39,595 bases of DNA from Anabaena sp. CRKS33 (GTDB lineage Bacteria > Cyanobacteriota > Cyanobacteriia > Cyanobacteriales > Nostocaceae). Below are positions 7,673 through 17,013 of the stretch, piece by piece. The stretch lies in the NCBI GenBank assembly GCA_001672075.1, contig LJOT01000008.1:1-39595 (forward strand), given 5' to 3'. Position numbers and translations under genes: made by a program. Position 1 is the stretch's first letter; every line of letters begins with the position of its first letter. The notes below the pieces were generated by a model that was given only the letters and a program-made list of their open reading frames with translations, was not told the origin of the DNA and made no database searches.

Positions 7673-10600
7673 ATGATTATGGCTGCTTCCACATTTGAAG
7701 CTGCTTTCGCACAGTTGCAAGCTGAAATTAGTACCTGTGAAAAGTCTGTAATCAAGATGATAAAGGTGAAAAAAGATATGCCTGATACCACAAAGATTAA
7801 AAGTGAAATTAATACCAAATTGCAAACTAATAACATAGCAATTATTGGTATGGCTTCTATCTTTCCCCAAGCGAAGAATTTACAGGAATACTGGCAAAAT
7901 ATTATCCAGAAAGTGGATTGTATTACTGATGTTCCCCCCTCTCGTTGGCATATAGATGATTATTATGATCCTGACCCCAAAGCCCAGGATAAAACCTATT
8001 GTAAACGGGGTGGTTTTTTGCCAGATATTGATTTTAATCCCATGGAATTTGGCTTACCTCCTAATATTTTAGAGGTAACAGATATTTCACAATTACTCGG
8101 TTTGGTAGTGGCAAAAGAGGCAATGGAAGATGCAGGTTATGGTGCATATCGTCAATTTAATCATGAACGAACAGGGGTAATATTAGGAGTAGCAATTGGT
8201 AGACAATTGGCTGTTCCTTTGGGTGCAAGATTACAATATCCACTTTGGAAAAAGGTTCTCAAAAATAGTGGTTTATCAGAGGAAGATAGCCAGAAAATTA
8301 TTGAAAAAATCAAAAGTGGATATGTAGAATGGGAAGAAAATGCCTTCCCCGGAATGTTAGCTAATGTCATTTCTGGACGTATTGCTAACCGTTTAAATTT
8401 AGGTGGGATGAATTGCGTAGTAGATGCAGCCTGTGCAAGTTCATTAGGTGCATTAAGGATGGCTATTAGCGAATTAACAGAACATCGCGCCGACATGATG
8501 ATAACTGGCGGTGTGGATACTGATAATTCTATTTTCGCCTATATGTGCTTTAGCAAAACCCCCGCTGTTTCCCCTGGGGATAAGGTGAGGCCTTTTGATG
8601 CTGATGCTGATGGAATGATGTTAGGTGAAGGCGTGGGAATGCTAGTAATCAAGCGTTTAGAAGATGCCCAACGAGATGGCGATCGCATTTATGCAGTCAT
8701 TAAAGGTGTTGGCAGTTCTAGCGATGGTAAGTATAAAAGTATCTATGCCCCTCGTCCAGAAGGACAAATAAATGCTTTACGTCGTGCATATATAGAAGCA
8801 GAAATATTGCCGACAAGTATAGGTTTGATTGAAGCCCATGGTACTGGAACGATGGTAGGAGACCCTACAGAATTTAGCTCAATTACCACCGTTTTTACTG
8901 AAAATAACCCCAAAAAACAGCATATCGCCTTAGGAACTGTTAAATCCCAAATTGGACATACTAAAGCTGCTGCTGGTGCTGCTAGTCTAATTAAAGCGGC
9001 TTTGGCATTACACCATAAAGTTTTACCACCGACAATTAATATCAGTAAGCCCCATCCTAAACTGAACATTGATAACTCACCATTCTACTTAAATACGGAG
9101 ACTAGACCTTGGGTAAGTCATCCTACCCAACCGAGAAGGGCCGGAGTCAGTGCCTTTGGATTTGGTGGTACAAATTATCACGTTGTTTTAGAAGAATATG
9201 AACATGAACATCATCACCCGTACCGTTTACACCATACTCCACAATCCTTGCTAATATTTGCCCCTACAGCTTCAGCCTTGTTATCTCGTTGTCAGCAAAT
9301 CCACCAACAACTACAGAATACTAGTAAAGAAAAATACTATCAACAATTAGTTACTGATTCTCAGATTGGCAAGATTCCTCTTAATTACGCCAGAATTGGC
9401 TTTGTAGCCAATGATTTAGCCCAAGGGAAGGAATTACTGGAAATTGCGATTGCAGGGCTAAAACAGAAGCCTGAAGCCCAATCATGGGAACATCCTCAAG
9501 GGATTTACTACCGTCAAAAAGGGATAGATATGACGGGTAAAGTGGTGGCTTTGTTTTCTGGACAAGGTTCACAATACTTAGAAATGGGGCGGGAGTTGGT
9601 AATGAATTTTCCTTGTTTGCGGCAAACATATACGCATATAGATAGTCTGTTGTGTGAAGATGGTTTACAACCTTTATCAACAGTAGTATTTCCACCACCA
9701 GTTATTGATAAAGCAAAAAAGCAAATCCAGTTAGAAACACTGCATAAAACTGAATATGCACAACCGGCAATTGGTGTGTTTAGTGTGGGATTATATAAAA
9801 TATTGCAACAAGCTGGATTTAAACCTGATTTTGTTGCCGGTCATAGTTTTGGTGAATTAACAGCTTTGTGGGTTGCGGGAGTATTAAGTGAAGAGGATTA
9901 TTTGTTCTTAGCAAAAGCTAGAGGACAAGCTATGGCTGCACCTGGAAATCCTAATTTTGATGCGGGAGGAATGTTAGCTGTTAAAGGAGATATTAGTCAA
10001 ATAACGGAGGTCATCAAAAACTTCCCCCAAGTAGTTATTGCTAATAGAAATTCTCAGAAACAAGTAGTATTAGCTGGGAAGAAAAATGAAATTAATCAAG
10101 TACAAGAAATTCTCAAAAATCAAGGATTTTCTACTTTTTTATTAGGAGTTTCCGCAGGATTTCATACACCATTAGTATCTCATGCCCAAAAACCTTTTGC
10201 CCAAGCTGTTGAAAAAGTAAATTTCAACGAACCTCAAATTCCCGTTTATACAAATATCACCGGTGAATGTTATCCTCAAGAACCCCACGCTATCCAAAAA
10301 ATTCTCAAAGAACAATTGTTAAATCAGGTATTATTCCAGCAGGAAATTGAAAACATTTATGCTGCTGGTGGTTATTGTTTTGTAGAATTTGGTCCCAAAA
10401 ATGTCCTTACCAATTTAGTTAAAGAGATTTTAAGTGATAAACCCCACATAGCGATATCTGTAAATGCAAATCATACTCAAGATAGCGATAAAATTCTCCG
10501 ACAAGCCATAGTGCAATTGCAAGTAGCTGGATTATATTTGCAAAATATAGACCCCTACCAAGTCCCAACTAAAATTACCGAAGTTTCTCAACAAAAAGTT

Positions 10601-13600
10601 TTGAACGTGAGATTAAATAGTACAAATATTACCGAAAAAACTCAAAAAGCCTTTGCAAAAGCTTTAGAAAATGGTTCTCATATCAGCGTTGTATCACCTC
10701 AACCAACAGTTAACGAAAAGCCTGCAACTTCATTTAATGGAAATGATCAACCAGATAGTAACGAAAAGCCTGTAAGTTCATTTAATAAAAAATTAGAAGA
10801 AGCAGAAATTCAGCCGCAAAATTATGAAAAAGTTATTCATAGCTTAGAAAATTTCATCACAGAATTTAGTCAACAACAACGGGATATTATTCAAGTTCAT
10901 GAACAGTCATTGCACAGCCAAACAGAATACACAAAAACGTTTTCTCAATTAATGAAACAACAGTATTCATTATTAGAAAATAGTGAAACTACAGAACATC
11001 AAGCTAAAATTCAAGAATTAATAATTTCCAGTTCTGAACGTAACATGATGCGGTTTCATGATCATCAAGGTGATACTCTGCGTATTCATGAAAAATATCT
11101 CAAATATCAACAGGAATATACCCAGAACTATTTTCAACTTCTGCAACAACATTTTCATTTACTAACCTCAGAAGAAAAAGCCATTAATTATGTAAATAAC
11201 CCTCAACCTCTCAGCGTCTTTGCGCCTCTGGGTGAGGAAAAAATCATCCCATTAATCAACAACACAGAAAAAACTATTACCGTAGTTCCCAAAATCCCAA
11301 TTAACATAGATAAAACCACCCTGAGTCAAAACCTATTAAAGATAGTCAGTGAAAAAACAGGTTATCCGTTAGAAATGTTAGAACTGTCAATGGATATAGA
11401 AGCAGATTTGGGAATTGATTCCATCAAAAAAGTAGAAATTTTAGGAAGTTTATTAGAACTATATCCCGACCTACCTAAACCCAACCCTGAAGAAATTGGA
11501 GAACTGAGAAACTTGGGCGAAATTGCCAGTTATATGCAGCAGCAAGCCTGTAAAATTACTAAGTTATTAACTGAAGAAATACTAGAGATAACAAAAACCA
11601 CATCTCAGCCAAATATCCGCCGCAGTATTGCAAAACTACAACAACTTCCCACACCTGACAGTTTAGAATTTTCTCTCGCTGATAACCATATTGCATTAAT
11701 AACTGATCAGGGTTCTTATATTACTGAGAGATTAGCAAAAAGTTTGACAGATAAAGGCTGGAAAATAGTGATTTTAATTTTTCCTGGTATGGAATCAAAT
11801 GTTAATCAAGAAATCAATAGAGTAGTTTTAAATGATTGGAATGAAGACACTTTACAACAACAGCTAAAACAAATTAATGATAATTATGGTACTGTAGCTG
11901 CATTTATTCATCTGCACCCATTAACACCATTAGACATAGATAAATCTATTCTTCGCCACGTTTTTTTAATCGCTAAATATCTGAAAGAACCACTAAATGA
12001 AGCCGCAAAATTAGGACGCAGTTGTTTTATTAACGTGGCGTATTTAGATGGTGAATTTGGATTAGGAGAAACCAATAAATTTAGTGCTATTGCGGGAGGA
12101 TTATTTGGACTTACTAAGAGTCTTAATCAAGAATGGGAAAATGTATTTTGTCGTTCTATTGACCTAAATCCAGACTTAGATTTAGAAACATCTGTTAAAC
12201 ATATTCTCGCCGAAATTCATGATCCAAACTTGTTAATTCAAGAAGTAGGGTATAGCAGCAAAGGTAGAGTTAACTTAATTGCAGATTTCACCCCATTACC
12301 AACCACCAATTATCCTCAAGAAATTACCAAAGATCAAGTATTTTTAGTAAGTGGTGGTGCAAAAGGAATCACAGCCCAATGTGTAATTAAAATCGCCCAA
12401 GAATATCAATGTAAATTTATTCTTTTAGGGCGTTCTAGTACAGAACCTGAACCAGTTTGGGCAGAAAATTGCGAAAATGAAGCAGAATTAAAACAGCGAA
12501 TTTTAGAAAATTTCCAAGCCCAAGGGGAAAATCCCACACCAATAATGGTACAAAAAAAGTATCAACTTATTTCCTCACAGCGAGAAATTCAAAATACTCT
12601 CAAAGCTATTCAAAAAGCAGGAGGACAAGCAGAATATCTGAGTGTAGATATTACCGATACAGTATTATTAGAATCAAAATTGGCAGATGTAATTGCACGT
12701 TTTGGGGCGATAACTGGTATTATTCATGGTGCTGGAAACTTAGCTGATAAACGCATTGAAAAGAAATCAATTCAGGATTTTGAAAATGTTTATGCAGCTA
12801 AAATTAAAGGTTTAGAAAATCTTTTAATGTCTGTACCAGCAAGTCAATTACAATATTTAGTTTTATTCTCTTCCGTAGTCGGATTTTATGGCAATGTGGG
12901 ACAATCAGATTATGCCATAGCCAATGAAATACTCAACAAATATGCCCATTTAATTAAACATAATTACCCCAATTGTCATGTCATGGCTATTAACTGGGGA
13001 CCTTGGGAAATTGGCATGGTATCACCAGAATTAAAAAAAGCTTTTGCAGAAAGAGGAATTGAGACTATTACCATAGAAACGGGAACACAAATATTAATTG
13101 ATGAATTAACAAACCCTGATCAAAATACAGTTCAATTAGTGATTGGTAATCCTTTATTTTATGTTCCGTTGACCTTATCTAAGGATTTAAAAACCTATCG
13201 CATTAAACGCCAATTAACATTAGCAGAAAACCCATTTTTACAGGATCATATTATCGCTGGTCGTCCTGTACTTCCTGCTACCTGTGGTTTATCATGGATG
13301 ACAAATGCTTGTGAACAAATATATCCCGGATTTAGAGGTTTTATTGCTTCAAATTTCAAAGTTTTAAAGGGCATAGTTTTTGATGAAACTTTAGCAAATG
13401 AATATGTTTTAGAAATTCAAGAACTTGGTAAACATGAAAATCAAGAAATAGAATTGTCTGCTAAAATTAGTAGTCAAACGCCAGATGGAAAAATCCGCTA
13501 TCATTTTAGTACAAATTTAATTCTCAAAGGAGAAATTCCTCCATCTGCAAATTATGAAAACCTGAACTTTAATCAGGATCAAAATCTGCTTAAAAATCAT

Positions 13601-14017
13601 CAAGAATTGTATCAAGTAAATACTTCTAGCTTATTTCATGGAGTCACTTTTCAAGGTGTAAAATCAGTTTTAAATACTAGTCCTAGTCAGGTAACAATTG
13701 AATGCTTTTTATCAGAACCAACAGTAAAAGAACAAGGACAATTTCTAGTTCAAACACTTAATCCCTATATAGCAGATGTCCAGATTCATTCTCTCTGGAT
13801 TTGGACTCAACATTTTCATCAAGTTGGCTGTTTACCATCAGAAATTAAGAACTTTGAACAATTTGCTAAAGTGCCTTTTGGTGAAACATTTTATGTTACT
13901 TGTGAGGTGAAATCAAAAACAGAATCTTCGGTAATTACAGATGTCATTACCTATAATCATCAAGGACAAATTTATAATCGCATGATTGGTGCAAAAGGAA
14001 CAATTTTACCTAGATAA
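7673..14017 (+). CDS. PfaA/HglE-like type I polyketide/PUFA synthase (KS-AT-ACP-KR-DH)
   Basis: A 2114-residue iterative megasynthase of the PUFA-synthase and heterocyst-glycolipid-synthase class, building a long acyl or polyketide chain from malonyl units. Domains in order: ketosynthase about 53-508 (DAACASS with C254, EAHGTG with H389, GHT with H429); acyltransferase about 623-945 (GHSFGE with S725, H831); a linker with two 37-residue helical repeats (1065-1101 and 1128-1164); one acyl carrier domain about 1212-1290 (LGIDSIKK, S1250); ketoreductase about 1335-1830 (SGGAKGI 1560-1566, Y1747); C-terminal hot-dog dehydratase about 1845-2110 (HxxxGxxxxP, H1859-P1868). All catalytic residues are present. 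PfaA proteins usually have several tandem ACPs; this has one. GAG sits seven bases before the ATG, but a later start near 7778 cannot be excluded. It heads a plus-strand operon-like run. Confidence 0.9.
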   Translation: MIMAASTFEAAFAQLQAEISTCEKSVIKMIKVKKDMPDTTKIKSEINTKLQTNNIAIIGMASIFPQAKNLQEYWQNIIQKVDCITDVPPSRWHIDDYYDPDPKAQDKTYCKRGGFLPDIDFNPMEFGLPPNILEVTDISQLLGLVVAKEAMEDAGYGAYRQFNHERTGVILGVAIGRQLAVPLGARLQYPLWKKVLKNSGLSEEDSQKIIEKIKSGYVEWEENAFPGMLANVISGRIANRLNLGGMNCVVDAACASSLGALRMAISELTEHRADMMITGGVDTDNSIFAYMCFSKTPAVSPGDKVRPFDADADGMMLGEGVGMLVIKRLEDAQRDGDRIYAVIKGVGSSSDGKYKSIYAPRPEGQINALRRAYIEAEILPTSIGLIEAHGTGTMVGDPTEFSSITTVFTENNPKKQHIALGTVKSQIGHTKAAAGAASLIKAALALHHKVLPPTINISKPHPKLNIDNSPFYLNTETRPWVSHPTQPRRAGVSAFGFGGTNYHVVLEEYEHEHHHPYRLHHTPQSLLIFAPTASALLSRCQQIHQQLQNTSKEKYYQQLVTDSQIGKIPLNYARIGFVANDLAQGKELLEIAIAGLKQKPEAQSWEHPQGIYYRQKGIDMTGKVVALFSGQGSQYLEMGRELVMNFPCLRQTYTHIDSLLCEDGLQPLSTVVFPPPVIDKAKKQIQLETLHKTEYAQPAIGVFSVGLYKILQQAGFKPDFVAGHSFGELTALWVAGVLSEEDYLFLAKARGQAMAAPGNPNFDAGGMLAVKGDISQITEVIKNFPQVVIANRNSQKQVVLAGKKNEINQVQEILKNQGFSTFLLGVSAGFHTPLVSHAQKPFAQAVEKVNFNEPQIPVYTNITGECYPQEPHAIQKILKEQLLNQVLFQQEIENIYAAGGYCFVEFGPKNVLTNLVKEILSDKPHIAISVNANHTQDSDKILRQAIVQLQVAGLYLQNIDPYQVPTKITEVSQQKVLNVRLNSTNITEKTQKAFAKALENGSHISVVSPQPTVNEKPATSFNGNDQPDSNEKPVSSFNKKLEEAEIQPQNYEKVIHSLENFITEFSQQQRDIIQVHEQSLHSQTEYTKTFSQLMKQQYSLLENSETTEHQAKIQELIISSSERNMMRFHDHQGDTLRIHEKYLKYQQEYTQNYFQLLQQHFHLLTSEEKAINYVNNPQPLSVFAPLGEEKIIPLINNTEKTITVVPKIPINIDKTTLSQNLLKIVSEKTGYPLEMLELSMDIEADLGIDSIKKVEILGSLLELYPDLPKPNPEEIGELRNLGEIASYMQQQACKITKLLTEEILEITKTTSQPNIRRSIAKLQQLPTPDSLEFSLADNHIALITDQGSYITERLAKSLTDKGWKIVILIFPGMESNVNQEINRVVLNDWNEDTLQQQLKQINDNYGTVAAFIHLHPLTPLDIDKSILRHVFLIAKYLKEPLNEAAKLGRSCFINVAYLDGEFGLGETNKFSAIAGGLFGLTKSLNQEWENVFCRSIDLNPDLDLETSVKHILAEIHDPNLLIQEVGYSSKGRVNLIADFTPLPTTNYPQEITKDQVFLVSGGAKGITAQCVIKIAQEYQCKFILLGRSSTEPEPVWAENCENEAELKQRILENFQAQGENPTPIMVQKKYQLISSQREIQNTLKAIQKAGGQAEYLSVDITDTVLLESKLADVIARFGAITGIIHGAGNLADKRIEKKSIQDFENVYAAKIKGLENLLMSVPASQLQYLVLFSSVVGFYGNVGQSDYAIANEILNKYAHLIKHNYPNCHVMAINWGPWEIGMVSPELKKAFAERGIETITIETGTQILIDELTNPDQNTVQLVIGNPLFYVPLTLSKDLKTYRIKRQLTLAENPFLQDHIIAGRPVLPATCGLSWMTNACEQIYPGFRGFIASNFKVLKGIVFDETLANEYVLEIQELGKHENQEIELSAKISSQTPDGKIRYHFSTNLILKGEIPPSANYENLNFNQDQNLLKNHQELYQVNTSSLFHGVTFQGVKSVLNTSPSQVTIECFLSEPTVKEQGQFLVQTLNPYIADVQIHSLWIWTQHFHQVGCLPSEIKNFEQFAKVPFGETFYVTCEVKSKTESSVITDVITYNHQGQIYNRMIGAKGTILPR

Positions 14018-14078
14018 ATAGCAAAATATTAGATATTTTTCACGCGGAGAATTAAATTCTAAAATCTGGAGAATAACC

Positions 14079-16769
14079 ATGGAATTAATTGCACAAAATC
14101 CCAAGTTAGCAATTGTCGGTATGGATTGTTTTGTTGGTAATTCACTAACATTAAATAAATTTGAAAGGCTGATTTATGAAACTAAGCAAGATGCAGTTAC
14201 ATCTGAATATGATCAACAAAGTCTATTAAGTGGAGAAGTGATCAATTCTACTCTTAAAGATGCTAAAATTAAACCGGAAACAAAAATAGGCTTAATTATT
14301 ATTTCTCCTGTAGAAAATTCTGCCCTAGCTAATTATATTTCGGCAGAATTAGCATTTCTGTCTACAGAAAAATCCCTTTTATCAGCTTTGGATATAAGTC
14401 AAAAATTATTAACTAATCAACAAGTTGAAGCTGTTTTAATTGTCGGGATAGACAGAAATTACCCAAGGGAAGTTAGTACAGGTGTATATACTTTTAGTTA
14501 TGATGAAAACGCCAAGGATATAATTAAAACAGCAGGTGTAGCCGCAGTGGTATTACAATTACATGAAACAGCCAAACAACAAAATCATTGTATCTATGCA
14601 GTTATTGATGGTTTGAGTGTGGTGAAACATTCTCCAAATCACCCAGAAATTGTGACTCAAGTTTGTCAGGAAGCGTTTCAAATAGCAGATATTAAAGCCG
14701 CAGATATTGGTTATTTAGAAGTTGTTGCTAGTGGGATTCCCAACACAGATACAGCAGAAATTCAAGGTTTAATATCAGCTTATCAGACAGGAAAAGAAAA
14801 TCTCAGTTGTGCTATGGGTAGTGTTAAAGCAAATATTGGCAACACACAAGCCACCGCTAGTATATTTAGTCTCATCAAAACTGCGCTTTGTCTATATCAT
14901 CGTTATATTCCCGGTGTTCCCCATTGGTCAAATCCTAAACAGCCAGAAATTTGGCGGGGAAGTCCTTTTTATATAGCAGTAGAATCAAAACCTTGGTTTT
15001 TAGAATCTGATACGACTAAAAGAATAGCTGCGGTAAATATTACAGAAGAAGATAATGAAGATAATACTTATGGACATTTAATTTTGTCAGAAGAAATCAG
15101 CCAGATAGAATGTAATAGTAAATATTTGGAACAAATGCCTTATTATTTATTTACTATTGCAGCAGATGATCATGATTCTTTATTAACACAAATTACCGCA
15201 CTTCAAGAAAATATCACAGGTATTTCTTGCCTATCTAAACTGGCTAGTAATTATTTCCAAAAATATCAGCGATATCAAAAATCAACCTACGCTTTAGCAA
15301 TTCTATCACGACATCCAGAGGAATTAAAACGAGAAATTGAAAGGGCAATTCAGGGAGTAAATATTGCTTTCGATACTGGTAAAGATTGGCAAACTCCCCT
15401 TGGTAGTTATTTTACAGTTAATCCCCAAGGAAAAAAAGGTCATGTTGCCTTTGTTTATCCTGGTTCTTTTAGTTCTTATATAGGACTAGGCAGAAATATT
15501 TTCCGTCTTTTTCCCCAACTACATAATGATATTGTCATTAAAAGTGTTTACAAGCGAGTCGCTAACATTGAAAAAATTCTCTATCCTCGTAGCATTAATA
15601 AACTATCAAAAAGACAACTAGAAACTATAGAACAAACATTAATAAATGATCCAGTTTCTATGCTGGAATCAGAAGTTGGTTTCGCTGGATTAATGACAGC
15701 AATTCTGAAAAACTATTTCCAGATTCAATCACCTTATGCTTTCGGATATAGCCTGGGTGAAACCAGTATGATGTTAGCCCAAGGTATCTGGACTAGCTTT
15801 AAAAGTACCAGTGATTATTTGCATTCATCACCTTTATTTAAAACCCAAATATCAGGTCCTAAAAATGCAGTTCGTCAGCATTGGGGATTACCTTTAATTC
15901 ATGCAAATAAAGGCGAAGAATTTTGGAGTAGCTACATTTTGATCTGTTCATATTCTCAAGTACAAGAAATTTTAAAAAATGAAAAACGAGTTTATATACC
16001 TTTAATTAATACACCAGAAGAAGTAGTTATTGCTGGTGAAACTCAGGCTTGTCAAACAGTGATTGAAACTTTAAAATGTGACGCTTTTCCTACATCAATC
16101 AATCATGTAATTCATTGTGAACCAATGCAATCTGAATATGATGAATTAGTGAAAGTTAATACCTTGCCAACTCAAGCAGATTCAACCACAATTTTCTATT
16201 CTGCTGCTGAATATTCACCCATGAGAATTGATAGTCATTTAATCGGCAAAAATATCGCTAAAGCCCTCTGTCAACAACTTGATTTTCCTCGCTTAGTTAA
16301 TCATGTCTATAATGATCATATCAGAATCTTTATTGAAGTCGGAGTTGGTAGTAATTGTAGCCGTTGGATTAGCGAAATTCTCAAAGATCAAGAACATCTA
16401 ACTGTATCTCTAAATAAAAGAGGTGTAGATGATCATACCTCTATTATTAAAGCATTAGCTAAACTATTTAGTCATCGAGTTGAGTTAGATTTATCACCTT
16501 TATATTCCTTACCCAATATCAAATTTGAACAAGAAATTGCTTACAAAAATCAATCATCTTTGCCAGATACTTCCTTATTTAATTATGAACGCACTATTAA
16601 ATCTCTTCCTAATTATCAAAGTTTGAATGATAATAATCTGCGTTTAGCTAAAGCACACAGCTTTTTATTACAGTCCCGACAAACATCACTTCAAGAACTT
16701 AGCCTATTTCTCCAACAGCAATTAGATTTGTACAAAAAAATGGTCATACAAACAAGAAAAGAAAAGTAA
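14079..16769 (+). CDS. PfaB-like protein: degenerate ketosynthase plus acyltransferase
   Basis: This 896-residue protein keeps the outline of a thiolase-fold ketosynthase over about 8-340, but the catalytic triad is gone. No Cys lies in the nucleophile region (near 100-108), the expected EAHGTG is EVVASG (214-219), and the second histidine position reads GNT (254-256). That is a chain-length-factor-like or structural KS. The C-terminal half is an acyltransferase with GYSLGE (556-561, nucleophile S558), the form seen in PfaB-type proteins, which influence product identity in PUFA synthases. The last 60 residues are Q-rich and helical. The start has GGAG seven bases upstream. It follows the megasynthase by 61 bp. 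The alternative reading, a second functional KS, is excluded by the missing residues. Confidence 0.82.
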   Translation: MELIAQNPKLAIVGMDCFVGNSLTLNKFERLIYETKQDAVTSEYDQQSLLSGEVINSTLKDAKIKPETKIGLIIISPVENSALANYISAELAFLSTEKSLLSALDISQKLLTNQQVEAVLIVGIDRNYPREVSTGVYTFSYDENAKDIIKTAGVAAVVLQLHETAKQQNHCIYAVIDGLSVVKHSPNHPEIVTQVCQEAFQIADIKAADIGYLEVVASGIPNTDTAEIQGLISAYQTGKENLSCAMGSVKANIGNTQATASIFSLIKTALCLYHRYIPGVPHWSNPKQPEIWRGSPFYIAVESKPWFLESDTTKRIAAVNITEEDNEDNTYGHLILSEEISQIECNSKYLEQMPYYLFTIAADDHDSLLTQITALQENITGISCLSKLASNYFQKYQRYQKSTYALAILSRHPEELKREIERAIQGVNIAFDTGKDWQTPLGSYFTVNPQGKKGHVAFVYPGSFSSYIGLGRNIFRLFPQLHNDIVIKSVYKRVANIEKILYPRSINKLSKRQLETIEQTLINDPVSMLESEVGFAGLMTAILKNYFQIQSPYAFGYSLGETSMMLAQGIWTSFKSTSDYLHSSPLFKTQISGPKNAVRQHWGLPLIHANKGEEFWSSYILICSYSQVQEILKNEKRVYIPLINTPEEVVIAGETQACQTVIETLKCDAFPTSINHVIHCEPMQSEYDELVKVNTLPTQADSTTIFYSAAEYSPMRIDSHLIGKNIAKALCQQLDFPRLVNHVYNDHIRIFIEVGVGSNCSRWISEILKDQEHLTVSLNKRGVDDHTSIIKALAKLFSHRVELDLSPLYSLPNIKFEQEIAYKNQSSLPDTSLFNYERTIKSLPNYQSLNDNNLRLAKAHSFLLQSRQTSLQELSLFLQQQLDLYKKMVIQTRKEK

Positions 16770-17013
16770 AAATCCAGCTTTTTGTGATGTGGAATAGGCA
16801 TCTTATACCAATTATATTTTAGGCTGCACAGAATTATGAAATCCATTAATTAATCCGCGTTAATCTGCGTTTTTAAAACCTAACCAGCCTCTTCCTCCGT
16901 AGTCATAGATTTAAATAAGGATTATTCTCTAAACTTGATAATTTTGCCAACAACCTCTTAATTTAGTATTACCTTTCCAAAATCTTCAAGTTAATTATCT
17001 GAGGTCAAATAAA

